The translations under genes were made by a program, and so were the position numbers. This document shows positions 10,341 to 17,886 of a DNA stretch of 35,727 nt, piece after piece. Source of the DNA: an uncultured Erysipelotrichaceae bacterium (GTDB lineage: Bacteria; Bacillota_I; Bacilli_A; RFN20; CAG-826); the NCBI GenBank assembly GCA_902777015.1, contig CACYSA010000024.1, positions 1 through 35,727 of the forward strand. The letters are read 5' to 3'. Each line of letters opens with the position of its first letter. Within the stretch, counting starts at the first letter, position 1. A model generated the notes under the pieces. That model saw nothing but the letters and a program-made list of their open reading frames with translations, searched no databases and had not been told where the DNA came from.

Positions 10341-11509
10341 TTGATTTTAATTTCATCAGTCCCACAAAGATATATTTTGGCAGCAATAAAGAAGATCTTA
10401 TTGGCCAAATCTGTTTAGATGGTGGCTATAAGCGTGTTTATATAGTGATTGGCCAAGGCTCAGTTAAAAGAAATGGCTTATTAAAGAAAGTCGAAGATTC
10501 ATTAACTGCTTCTAATATCAAATATAAAGTCTTAGAAGGCGTTAGACCAAATCCTACGATTGTCTTATGTCATAAAGGTATTGAAGAAGCGAGAATATTT
10601 GCTCCTAACTTAATACTCGCTATTGGTGGTGGTTCAGTTGTTGATACCGCGAAAAATATTGCTGTAGGCTATTTCTATTCTGGTGATTCTTTTGATTTCA
10701 ATTTGCATAAGGTTAAACCCACTAAAGCACTACCCGTTGGCGTTATTTTAACAATTGCCGCATCTGGTAGTGAATTATCAACATCTTGTGTTATCCAAGA
10801 TGATGAAAAACAAATTAAACAAGGTTTCAATGATGATATTGTTAGACCAGTATTCGCTATTGAAAACCCAAAATTAACTTATAGTGTTTCTAAAGTACAA
10901 ACAGCCTATGGCATTGTTGATATTATGATGCACACATTAGAAAGATATTTTAATTATTCTAGTGAAAACGAACCTGCGGATGGCTTTGCTGAAGCATTAT
11001 TAAAATCAGTTATTAAAGCCGCTAAAGTGGTGATGAAAAATCCAACTGATTATGATGCTAGAGCGGTCATTATGCTAATGTCATCTTTATCACATAATGG
11101 TTTAACAAGCATTGGTAAAAATGGTGCATTCTTTGTTCATCCAATAGAACATGCTGTTTCTGCTGTTTATCCTAGTGTTGCTCACGCTGCTGGCTTAGCG
11201 GTCTTATTCCCAGCCTGGGCTAAATATTATGTAAATTATGATGTTGATAAATTTGATAAATTAGCGAGAAATGTTTTTGATTTACATAAGCATGATAAAT
11301 TAGATAACGCAAAAGCTGGTATTAAAGAAATAGAAAAACTATTTAAAGAATTAGAAATGCCTCTATCTTTTAAAGATTTAGGCATAAATAATCCAGATAT
11401 TACGCTTTTGACTAACATTATTACTAGTAATGGTACTAAAATAATTGAGCACCCAAAGAAAAATATGGATAAAGAAGTGGTAGAAGCCATTTTTAAAAGT
11501 TGTATCTAG
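10337..11509 (+). CDS. Iron-containing alcohol dehydrogenase (BdhA-like)
   Basis: A group III, metal-dependent NAD(P)H alcohol/aldehyde oxidoreductase of 390 residues. The nucleotide-binding AIGGGSVVDTAKNIA lies near residues 96-110. Metal ligands are visible in order: Asp and His in GIVDIMMHTLERY, His in FVHPIEHAVSA and His in SVAHAAGLA. It resembles butanol dehydrogenases (BdhA/YqhD branch), which commonly reduce aldehydes formed in fermentation or stress. The ATG overlaps the TetR stop, and the stop codon (tag) is part of the ribosome site of the following gene. Confidence 0.9.
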   Translation: MIDFNFISPTKIYFGSNKEDLIGQICLDGGYKRVYIVIGQGSVKRNGLLKKVEDSLTASNIKYKVLEGVRPNPTIVLCHKGIEEARIFAPNLILAIGGGSVVDTAKNIAVGYFYSGDSFDFNLHKVKPTKALPVGVILTIAASGSELSTSCVIQDDEKQIKQGFNDDIVRPVFAIENPKLTYSVSKVQTAYGIVDIMMHTLERYFNYSSENEPADGFAEALLKSVIKAAKVVMKNPTDYDARAVIMLMSSLSHNGLTSIGKNGAFFVHPIEHAVSAVYPSVAHAAGLAVLFPAWAKYYVNYDVDKFDKLARNVFDLHKHDKLDNAKAGIKEIEKLFKELEMPLSFKDLGINNPDITLLTNIITSNGTKIIEHPKKNMDKEVVEAIFKSCI

Positions 11510-11524
11510 GAGGACATCGATATT

Positions 11525-12673
11525 ATGAAAAAAGAAGATGTTATTGGTCTTATAATTTATCTCATTATTATCGCCTTAGCGGTAGTGTTTGGTTTAACAG
11601 TCTTACAAACACACCAAGTCGATAGTGCATTCCAAGGAGGACTTTATTACTTATTTGTGTTCCTTTCAGTCATTATCGGCGTATTGTTCAATTCGATATT
11701 ATTTGAACTTGCCCATATCGCTGGGGCTAAAGTGGGCAAATATGAAATATTAAGTGTCACTATTATTTATTTCTCATTTTATAAAGATAATGGCAAATTC
11801 AGATTCCGTTTCTCTTCATTTGATGGTTTAACTGGTGAAACTAAAATTGTTCCAAAGAAAGGCTACGAAGAAAAGGCTAATCCAACACCATATTTGATAT
11901 TTGGTTCATTATTCTTTGTTATTGAAGCTATCATCGTCATGGTTATTTTCACATTATTTAAAGATAAAGGTGGAGCATTAGGCGATTTAGCGTATGGTTT
12001 CTTAACTGTGGGCGCGATTGGTTTAGTTATTCTTTTCTACAACATTATTCCTTTAAAGATTGACTCTATGACCGATGGTTATCGTTTAACAATGGTTAGC
12101 AATCCTAAAAATAAAGCCGCTTTTAATGAATTATTACGTGTAGAACACGAAATACAACAAGGTAATACTGATGTTGAAATTAAGTTATTCGATGAAATTA
12201 CTAACTTCACCGCTGATCTTAACTTAAACAAAGTTTATGCTTTATTAGATAAAAAAGAATATAAAGAAGCAGAAGAAATCTTGGATAAGATTATTGCGGC
12301 GAAAGAAAATATTGACGCAAAAGTCTTTATTCGCGCTCGTGCACAAAAGATCTATATCAATTTAATTACTAAAGATTTAGAAGAAGCTAAAGAATATTAC
12401 GAAAAAGAAGTTCCAGTTTCTGAAAGAAGAGAAATTTCTAATGACGTATCCATGGCCTCTATTCGTGCTTATTTATTAATGTCTGGTTTATTAGATAAAT
12501 CTAGAAGTGAATGTATTATTGCTTTAAATAATGTCTATAGAGCGTTTAAGAAAACACCTAAAAATAGACAAGCAACTGAAGTTACATTATTTAATGAAGC
12601 ATTAGATAGAGTTATTGAAGCTCACGCTGATTGGGAATTAGAAGGCTACAAGCTTCAAATCGCCTCTAAATAA
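11525..12673 (+). CDS. Membrane protein resembling an inactive M50 (site-2-protease) peptidase with a TPR-like tail
   Basis: 382 residues: hydrophobic helices at about 8-28, 40-60, 122-143 and 155-176, then a soluble helical C-terminal half (about 190-382) with repeated A/L-rich helix pairs like TPRs. The second helix ends FELAH (60-64), where M50 peptidases have HExxH, and the last helix is followed by NIIPLKIDSMTDG (173-185), matching the N-x-x-P...DG element that supplies the third metal ligand. The first metal His is replaced by Phe, so peptidase activity is unlikely. A strong ribosome site (aggagg) precedes the ATG. The M50 link is made by eye and needs a profile search. Confidence 0.62.
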   Translation: MKKEDVIGLIIYLIIIALAVVFGLTVLQTHQVDSAFQGGLYYLFVFLSVIIGVLFNSILFELAHIAGAKVGKYEILSVTIIYFSFYKDNGKFRFRFSSFDGLTGETKIVPKKGYEEKANPTPYLIFGSLFFVIEAIIVMVIFTLFKDKGGALGDLAYGFLTVGAIGLVILFYNIIPLKIDSMTDGYRLTMVSNPKNKAAFNELLRVEHEIQQGNTDVEIKLFDEITNFTADLNLNKVYALLDKKEYKEAEEILDKIIAAKENIDAKVFIRARAQKIYINLITKDLEEAKEYYEKEVPVSERREISNDVSMASIRAYLLMSGLLDKSRSECIIALNNVYRAFKKTPKNRQATEVTLFNEALDRVIEAHADWELEGYKLQIASK

Positions 12674-12694
12674 GCAAATATATTAGATAAACCA

Positions 12695-12721
12695 AAAAGC
12701 GCCTTAAATGGCGCTTTTAAT
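12695..12721. terminator. Intrinsic terminator, possibly bidirectional
   Basis: Stem aaaagcgcc/ggcgctttt (12695-12703 with 12710-12718), 6-nt loop, A-run on one side and T-run on the other. It lies between the convergent 11525 gene (+) and the endonuclease gene (-) and can serve both. Confidence 0.85.
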
Positions 12722-12741
12722 ATAATTAAATAACTTTTTTA

Positions 12742-14247
12742 TTAATGGAATAAATAGATAGGTACGGACGGAGCGCTTTTATAACCACAGAATGAACTAT
12801 TGTAGTATTCCAAATATACATTAGCGGTATTCTTAAACACAAAGCCTTTGCCAGTAGTTGTGATATTCCATGACAAACTACCATTATTAGTAGGAGTGGT
12901 GCCTAAGCCAATGCTATAGTGGGAACCATCATAGTAGGCAAATAAGTAGTTATTATTCTCTTTATTTTGGATATAGTAGTTTCCATCAGTTTGTTTGATG
13001 AATTTATAGTATTTGAATGTTGAACCAGCATTAGGAATGATTTTGGTTTTATCTTCGTTTACTGAAGCACCGATTGGTTTAATATACCATGGAAGGCTAC
13101 TAGATTTGGCTTCATTATCCATTGCAAAATATGAGAAAGATGTAGAAGAATCGCTTGAAGCAATAACATATTCCTTTCCATCTAAATTGCTTAATGTAGT
13201 TTCGATATTTAAGCCATTTTCAAATTCGGTTGGATCAGGTGGTATTTCTCCTCCTAATAAACCATTATTATCCCAAATATATGAAGCATATTCTGGGTGA
13301 TCAACAAATGGATTACGGCCATAACCATTATCACTTAAATAATTATTAATTTGAATTTCAATTGGTGTTGGAGCGTAAGTAGTGTTCCACGCTAATAAGG
13401 TGGAAAGAGTACCCATTGTTTTTAAAGAAGTACCATCGTTTGGATTATTTGATAATGATAAACCTTCTTTATAGTACATTGTGGCAGCATAGAGAATAAC
13501 TCTTGCGGATTCACCACGTGATGCTTCAAAACCACATGACATTGGATCCCATTCTTTATTGCTTTTGCCTCTTGTACCATAGAAAAGATTACCACGGTCA
13601 CTATTTTCACTTGATAATGTTGGTCTAATAATGAATGGATCTGCACCTGGACCAGTTGTTCCAGTTCCTCTAGAATTTGGCCAAGTATGTTCTCTATTGC
13701 ACTGACCAGTAGTGGCGGTTGTAGAAGAATCATGATAGAAAGGCACAAATGTTGAAGAAGAGGCACTTGGATATGCCGCTGCTTTAGCGCCTAATGATAA
13801 ACAATTACTATATGTTGTTGTTTTAGTTCTTTTACCCGCCATAATGGTTTGTAAGGCATTCCTAAATTCAGCACCTCTTAACGAAAGATTTATATTCCAT
13901 TTAGTATCTTCATCTACTGGAGGAACACTGTAGCTATAAGAAGAACTACTACTTGCAGTGGAACTACTTTTTGCTGCAGATGAACTGCTAGAAGCAGCAG
14001 AACTACTGCTAGCTGTAGATGAACTAATAGTGGATGATGAACTATTTTGGCTACTGCTAGAAACTGTTGGTGACGCTATTGAACTCGAAGAAGAAACAAC
14101 ATCACTTGAACTTACCTGTTCACTAGTTACGCTAGTCGCACTAGTTTCACTAGAAGGAACATTAGAAACTGGTTGGTTTTTAACACAGCCACTTAAAATA
14201 AGAGCAATAGCAGATAGAATTATTGGGAGTTTTTTATAATTTTTCAT
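12742..14247 (-). CDS. Endonuclease I-family secreted lipoprotein with Ser-rich stalk
   Basis: A surface-anchored nuclease. Lipoprotein signal: LILSGC, with Cys21 as the lipidated residue. Residues about 32-107 are a very Ser-rich linker that would lift the enzyme off the membrane. The EndA/NucM-type nuclease domain (about 120-330) shows CNREHTWPNSRG with catalytic His187, ENSDRGN with the metal-ligand Asn, ESARVILYAATMYY and NPFVDHPEYASYIW. Residues about 340-501 form a separate C-terminal beta-rich domain of unknown role. Likely job: degrading extracellular DNA or RNA for nutrients. A TATAAT box 8 nt before the ATG and no ribosome site suggest a near-leaderless mRNA. Confidence 0.88.
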   Translation of the reverse strand: MKNYKKLPIILSAIALILSGCVKNQPVSNVPSSETSATSVTSEQVSSSDVVSSSSSIASPTVSSSSQNSSSSTISSSTASSSSAASSSSSAAKSSSTASSSSSYSYSVPPVDEDTKWNINLSLRGAEFRNALQTIMAGKRTKTTTYSNCLSLGAKAAAYPSASSSTFVPFYHDSSTTATTGQCNREHTWPNSRGTGTTGPGADPFIIRPTLSSENSDRGNLFYGTRGKSNKEWDPMSCGFEASRGESARVILYAATMYYKEGLSLSNNPNDGTSLKTMGTLSTLLAWNTTYAPTPIEIQINNYLSDNGYGRNPFVDHPEYASYIWDNNGLLGGEIPPDPTEFENGLNIETTLSNLDGKEYVIASSDSSTSFSYFAMDNEAKSSSLPWYIKPIGASVNEDKTKIIPNAGSTFKYYKFIKQTDGNYYIQNKENNNYLFAYYDGSHYSIGLGTTPTNNGSLSWNITTTGKGFVFKNTANVYLEYYNSSFCGYKSAPSVPIYLFH

Positions 14248-14255
14248 AGTACTTC

Positions 14256-14284
14256 ATTATATACCACTTACAAAATAATAAAAG
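14256..14284 (-). promoter_or_regulatory. Promoter of the endonuclease gene
   Basis: A perfect TATAAT on the - strand at 14256-14261, 8 nt upstream of the ATG at 14247. The -35 region (about 14279-14284, cttttа-like) is poor and overlaps the upstream terminator stem. A start about 7 nt after the -10 box leaves only about 2 nt of leader. Confidence 0.55.
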
Positions 14285-14306
14285 ACCGCTATTTTAATAA
14301 CGGTCT
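14272..14306 (-). terminator. Intrinsic terminator of the tldD-pmbA unit
   Basis: On the - strand, stem agaccg/cggtct (14301-14306 with 14283-14288), extended inward by further A-T pairs around a short loop, followed by ttttattatttt. Confidence 0.85.
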
Positions 14307-14329
14307 ATTTAGTTGATTAATTTGATTAA

Positions 14330-15655
14330 TTATTTACCGGAAACAGCAATCTTTTTAATTAATACTGATTCAGCGGAAACACCACTTGGTGAGACAGTAA
14401 CATCGTTACCAACTTCAACGATATCCTTAAAGACATCTAATAAGTTACCACCAACAGTAATTAAGTCTAATGGTTTACCTTTCTTACCATTTTCAATCAT
14501 GAAACCAGTGGATTGAAGTGAGAAGTTACCACTTTGTCTATTAAGACCAGCATGTAAACCAGAAACATCAGTAATAAAGACACCATTGCCAACCATTTTG
14601 AATAATTCTTCTAATGATTTCTTACCTGGTTTTAAGGAAACAAACGCTGTACCGATGCCGCGTTTAGAACCGCCACCGAAACCATTACCTGTTGTTTGAA
14701 CACCATCTTTAGCAGCGGTGGTTAAGTTATATAAATATGTTTGTAACACACCGTTTTTGATAATTGGCTTATTGTATGTAGCAACACCTTCATCATCAAA
14801 CCATCTAGCAAAGACGTTCTTTGTTAATGGCTTATCTTCAATAGTGACTTTACTAGAAGCAATCTTTTGACCAACCTTATCAATGAATAAGGATGATTTC
14901 TTTTGAACTTCTTCAGCGTCAGCATGACCGATATAGGCTCTTAATAAGGAAGTAACAACATCTGGATGTAAAACAGCTTTATATTTATTTGTTTCACATG
15001 GTTCTCCGCCTAATTGATCAACAGTTAATTTAACAACTTTCTTAGCGAATTCTTCTGCGTTGAATTTTGAGAAATCGTTATCTAAGAAGAAGTCATAACC
15101 TGATTTTGTTTGTTCGCCTTGTTTAGCAACACATTGAACGACATAAGTGAAGTAGTTACTTCTTTGGACTAAGTTAAGGCCATTAGAATTGATTAATGTC
15201 ACCTTTTCACTTGTTTGATTGAATTCAGTACCAGCAACTTCTGCAATACGTGGATCAATTTCTTTACATGTTTTTTCTAAGAAATAGAGATTTTTCATTT
15301 TTTCATCAATGGAAACGTTCTCTAATTCTTTGTTAAATGTGTTAATTTTGTGGTATTTTTCACTGCCTTTGAAGATGAAGATTGGGTCATCATTTTCAAT
15401 GACTTTAGCGTTGGCAACAATTTCTTTTACTAACCACGCTGCTTTATCTTTATTCCAGACATCGCATGCGGCAGCGCCACATTTACCGTTTAAGATACCT
15501 CTAGCTAAAATGGAATAACCATTGTTATCTTTATACTCATCAACTTCTCCATGGAATAAGGAGATGTTTATATTATGAGATTCATAAATGGATAATTCGA
15601 CTTGTTCGAGTCCTGCTTCTTTTGCTAATGCAAAAAACTTATCATATTTGCCCAT
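14330..15655 (-). CDS. pmbA: TldE/PmbA-type metalloprotease subunit
   Basis: The non-catalytic partner of the TldD/TldE heterodimeric protease, which cleaves unfolded peptides and, in enterobacteria, matures microcin B17 and degrades CcdA. 441 residues. Family regions: the N-terminal substrate-channel domain (NNGYSILARG), KYKAVLHPDVVTSLL, KSSLFIDKVGQKIAS, FDDEGVATYNKPIIKNG, a Gly-rich TTGNGFGGGSKRG and the C-terminal NFSLQSTGFMIENGKKG. It lacks HExxxH, as expected for the E subunit. It begins one base into the tldD stop codon region (taatg), so the two are coupled. Its partner is frameshifted here, which questions whether this subunit can work. Confidence 0.9.
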   Translation of the reverse strand: MGKYDKFFALAKEAGLEQVELSIYESHNINISLFHGEVDEYKDNNGYSILARGILNGKCGAAACDVWNKDKAAWLVKEIVANAKVIENDDPIFIFKGSEKYHKINTFNKELENVSIDEKMKNLYFLEKTCKEIDPRIAEVAGTEFNQTSEKVTLINSNGLNLVQRSNYFTYVVQCVAKQGEQTKSGYDFFLDNDFSKFNAEEFAKKVVKLTVDQLGGEPCETNKYKAVLHPDVVTSLLRAYIGHADAEEVQKKSSLFIDKVGQKIASSKVTIEDKPLTKNVFARWFDDEGVATYNKPIIKNGVLQTYLYNLTTAAKDGVQTTGNGFGGGSKRGIGTAFVSLKPGKKSLEELFKMVGNGVFITDVSGLHAGLNRQSGNFSLQSTGFMIENGKKGKPLDLITVGGNLLDVFKDIVEVGNDVTVSPSGVSAESVLIKKIAVSGK

Positions 15656-17074
15656 TATTTTAACTCCCCTCCGCGGCCACCGACGGTGACTTCGCTAACT
15701 CTTAGAGTTGGTTGACCAACGTTTGTTCTAATAGAACCAGAAGAAGCACCACACATACCTTGGGCTAAATCTAAGTCATTAGCAACCATGTCGATTTTCT
15801 TTAAGATTTCAAAACCTTTACCAATTAAAGTTGCACCTTTAACTGGTTCAGCAATTTTACCATCTCTAATGATATAAGCTTCACTGCAACCGAAGTTAAA
15901 TTCACCAGTTGTTGGATCAACAGAACCACCGTTAAAACCAACAGCATATAAGCCTAATTTAGTGGCTTTAATGATTTCTTCAGGTGTGCTCTTACCATTA
16001 CAGATATAGGTATTAGACATACGAGATGTAGGTACGAATCTATAGTTTTGTCTACGGCAAGCACCGTTGCCTTCTCTATTCATACGACGACCATTGAGAT
16101 CATCAATCATATAGTCATTTAATTTACCATTTTTGATAAGTAATCTCTTTGTACCTGGATTACCTTCATGGATTACCTTCATCATCGATATCAATTGAAC
16201 CCCATTCGCCAGGAATAGTGGAATCATCAACCGCACTAACGACTGGTGAAGCAATATAATCACCAATCTTGTTATTTGAGAAACAAGATAAGCCTTTAGC
16301 GACTGCGCTTGCTTCTAATGGGTGACCACAAGATTCATGGAATAAGACGCCACCCCAACCGTTACCAATAACAACTGGCATGATACCACTTGGGCATTCC
16401 GCTGCTGTTAACATCTTAAGAGCGGTTTCTGCGGCTTTTCTAGCCACTTTCTTAGGATTAACTTTTTCAGTTCTAAAATATTCGATACCATGTTGAGCGC
16501 CTGGTCCTTCAAAACCTGTTTCAAAGCCGTTTTGATCAGCGGCGATAACTTGGAAGACCATTCTACCGAACTCAGTAGTGCGTTTGAACCATTTACCTTT
16601 AGAGTTAAAGATAGCGACAAAGCGCTTATTATCACCAAAGACACCAAATGTTCTAACGATTCTTGGATCTTTTAATGAATTGATTTCATCAATACCTTCA
16701 CGGATTAAAGCAATCTTTTCTTCCACTGGAACATCATCATAACTGCGTGTTACAGGATTACGATTCTTGCTCTTAATCATGTCTAATTTTTCCACAGTTA
16801 AGATTCTTTTATCGTGGAATGATTTGTTTAATGAATTGGCTAACGCTAATAAGCCTTTTTTACTTAAGTCATTAGTGTAACCATATACGCATTGGTTGTT
16901 TTTTAATAAACGTAAGCCAACACCACATAGTGAATTGGAACTAGTTGTTTCCACTTTGCCGTTTTCAATCATCACTGAATGTGAGCTGCTATCTTCATAG
17001 AAGATTTCAGCATAATCAGCGCCTGTTTCTAAACCAGCATTAAGTACTTCAATAGCTAATTTCTTACTAATCAT
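15655..17074 (-). pseudogene. tldD: TldD metalloprotease, frameshifted by a 13-bp duplication
   Basis: The catalytic subunit of the TldD/TldE protease. ATG at 17074 has a good ribosome site (aaaggagg); an upstream in-frame start at 17122 does not. The first part reads normally through the zinc motif HESCGHPLEA and ends GSIDIDDEGNP then TGA at about 16168. The rest continues in another frame from EGNPGTKRLLIKNG through RMSNTYICNG to SEVTVGGRGGELK. The break is an exact tandem duplication of tgaaggtaatcca. Removing one copy restores a 468-residue TldD of normal length, so the lesion is recent, reversible or an assembly error. No other damage is seen. Confidence 0.9.
16156..16181 (-). repeat. 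Two tandem copies of a 13-bp unit inside tldD
   Basis: Units at 16156-16168 and 16169-16181 are identical (tgaaggtaatcca on the coding strand). Thirteen is not a multiple of three, so the second copy shifts the tldD frame by +1 and creates an immediate stop. Confidence 0.97.
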
Positions 17075-17177
17075 GTATTTTCCTCCTTTGTCTAAAATTT
17101 GATACTGGTGAAATATTAGCATAATTCCAATGAATTATGTATGAAAACACGTAAAAAGAGCAAAAAGACCACTAAAG

Positions 17178-17214
17178 TTTACATAGATGACGGAATGTGA
17201 TTTAACATATTTTA
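17178..17214. repeat. Diverged repeat, left copy
   Basis: Similar to 17635-17670 over about 36 bp (shared core ggaatgtgat plus matching flanks, roughly 80% by eye). The pair flanks the mini IS element in direct orientation. It may be two fragments of one decayed gene. Confidence 0.6.
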
Positions 17215-17223
17215 GCAAGAAGT

Positions 17224-17262
17224 CCCCCACATCAATTTGATGGCTACCTCTATAGGTGGGGG
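17224..17262. repeat. GC-rich hairpin of IS605-type end
   Basis: Perfect 7-bp stem cccccac/gtggggg around a 25-nt loop. The bases before it (agcaagaag) match those before the right-end hairpin of the tnpB copies, and the bases after it (atgaac) resemble atgtcac. It is either the left end or the remnant of a second right end. Confidence 0.65.
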
Positions 17263-17327
17263 ATGAACTACTAATTATAAACATTTATAAAAACAAGTAA
17301 ATTTCTATATAAAAAAGTAGATATTTG

Positions 17328-17356
17328 TTGTGATTATATCAATAAATTGATATACT
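17328..17356 (+). promoter_or_regulatory. Promoter inside the mini IS element
   Basis: TTGTGA at 17328-17333, a 17-bp spacer, and TATACT at 17351-17356, pointing into the tnpB remnant. It probably once drove the transposon genes and could still transcribe the right end. Confidence 0.55.
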
Positions 17357-17385
17357 AATAATAGGACGACGGGATATGGAAATAG

Positions 17386-17547
17386 ACTTGTCCTACATGT
17401 GGATCTATTCATGATCGAGATCTAAACGCTGCGAAAAATATTCTAAGTAAGGGAACTACAATACTTACAAAGGATGGGACACATCCGGATAGCTTGTTTA
17501 TGCTGGGGTCATTAGACTCCTCGAGCAAGAAGCCCCCACTTCTTTAA
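17386..17547 (+). pseudogene. tnpB remnant (C-terminal zinc ribbon and RuvC-III part only)
   Basis: The last 54 codons of a TnpB RNA-guided nuclease: CPTCGSIHDRDLNAAKNI with the second CxxC of the zinc ribbon and the third RuvC Asp, ending SSKKPPLL. The frame is closed by a TAG directly upstream (17383), and everything N-terminal is missing, so no nuclease can be made. The fragment nearly matches the 3' end of the gene at 35331. Confidence 0.85.
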
Positions 17548-17554
17548 GTGGCGG
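17533..17554 (+). repeat. Right-end hairpin of the mini IS element
   Basis: Stem ccactt/aagtgg (17536-17541 with 17546-17551), extended by two more C-G pairs beyond a mismatch. It overlaps the tnpB stop codon, as is usual for IS605 right ends, where the omegaRNA scaffold maps. Confidence 0.75.
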
Positions 17555-17634
17555 AGCATGTCACTTAATTTGGTCAGTTGATATAGCGTCCTTAATTGCG
17601 ATGCTTCGATGCTGACTTTTTTATTGACATTGTA

Positions 17635-17670
17635 TTTACCTAAATGATGGAATGTGATTAAATATTTTCA
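17635..17670. repeat. Diverged repeat, right copy
   Basis: Partner of 17178-17214 (shared ggaatgtgat core). It lies in the 3' part of the small - strand ORF 17636-17794. Confidence 0.6.
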
Positions 17671-17794
17671 GATGATGTTGCCCATTATGGACTAGCAAAC
17701 TGGAATACCAGATTGACATCATCTTTTTATCTCCACTTTTGATGGAAATAGAAGGATGCTTAGTTTTACGATTGTTATAAATTTTGAAAGCCAT
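17636..17794 (-). CDS. Small ORF of 52 residues, unknown, probably a decayed gene
   Basis: The ATG at 17794 has an excellent ribosome site (taggaggtaaatt) and opens MAFKIYNNRKTKHPSISIKS, a basic N-terminus that reads like real protein. The frame closes after 52 codons. The +1 frame stays open beyond the stop (GKYNVNKKVSIEASQLRTL, continuing to about 17570), where the IS right end begins. This suggests an older, longer gene interrupted by frameshift and by the IS insertion. I do not recognise the family. Confidence 0.4.
   Translation of the reverse strand: MAFKIYNNRKTKHPSISIKSGDKKMMSIWYSSLLVHNGQHHLKIFNHIPSFR
17671..17728. other. Structured segment ending in a T-run
   Basis: Outer stem gatgatgt/acatcatc (17671-17678 with 17716-17723) encloses two small hairpins, ccat/atgg and ctgg/ccag (17700-17711), and is followed by ttttt. 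On the + strand it could be a terminator with a three-way junction. It also lies within the small - strand ORF, so it may be chance. Confidence 0.4.
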
Positions 17795-17848
17795 AATTTA
17801 CCTCCTATATATTTAAGTAGGAGAGAAAAACGCTTTTTGTCCAAAAAA

Positions 17849-17877
17849 GTTTTAAAAATATAAAAATAAGTTAGAAT
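17849..17877 (+). promoter_or_regulatory. Probable promoter of the 17887 glycosyltransferase
   Basis: TAGAAT at 17872-17877 with a weak -35 (gtttta, 17849-17854) at 17 bp. The ATG follows 9 nt after the -10 box without a ribosome site, so the transcript would have almost no leader. Confidence 0.45.
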
Positions 17878-17886
17878 AGTAGTGCT

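Larger units (their letters stand above)
17214..17564 (+). mobile_element. Internally deleted IS200/IS605-type element (mini-IS, PATE-like)
   Basis: This 350-bp stretch holds a GC-rich hairpin (17224-17262), a promoter (17328-17356), the last 54 codons of a tnpB and a right-end hairpin. The tnpB/right-end part is almost identical to the copy at 35315-35490, with only a handful of differences, so the deletion is recent. Comparing the two copies places the right boundary after atgtcac (17564), since the sequences diverge completely beyond it. The left boundary is less sure. No tnpA is present, so it could move only if a transposase acts in trans. Confidence 0.7.

Noticed and set aside
13958-14239. 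ORF opposite the Ser-rich linker of the endonuclease
   Set aside because: It is the low-complexity shadow of Ser codons, without a ribosome site.
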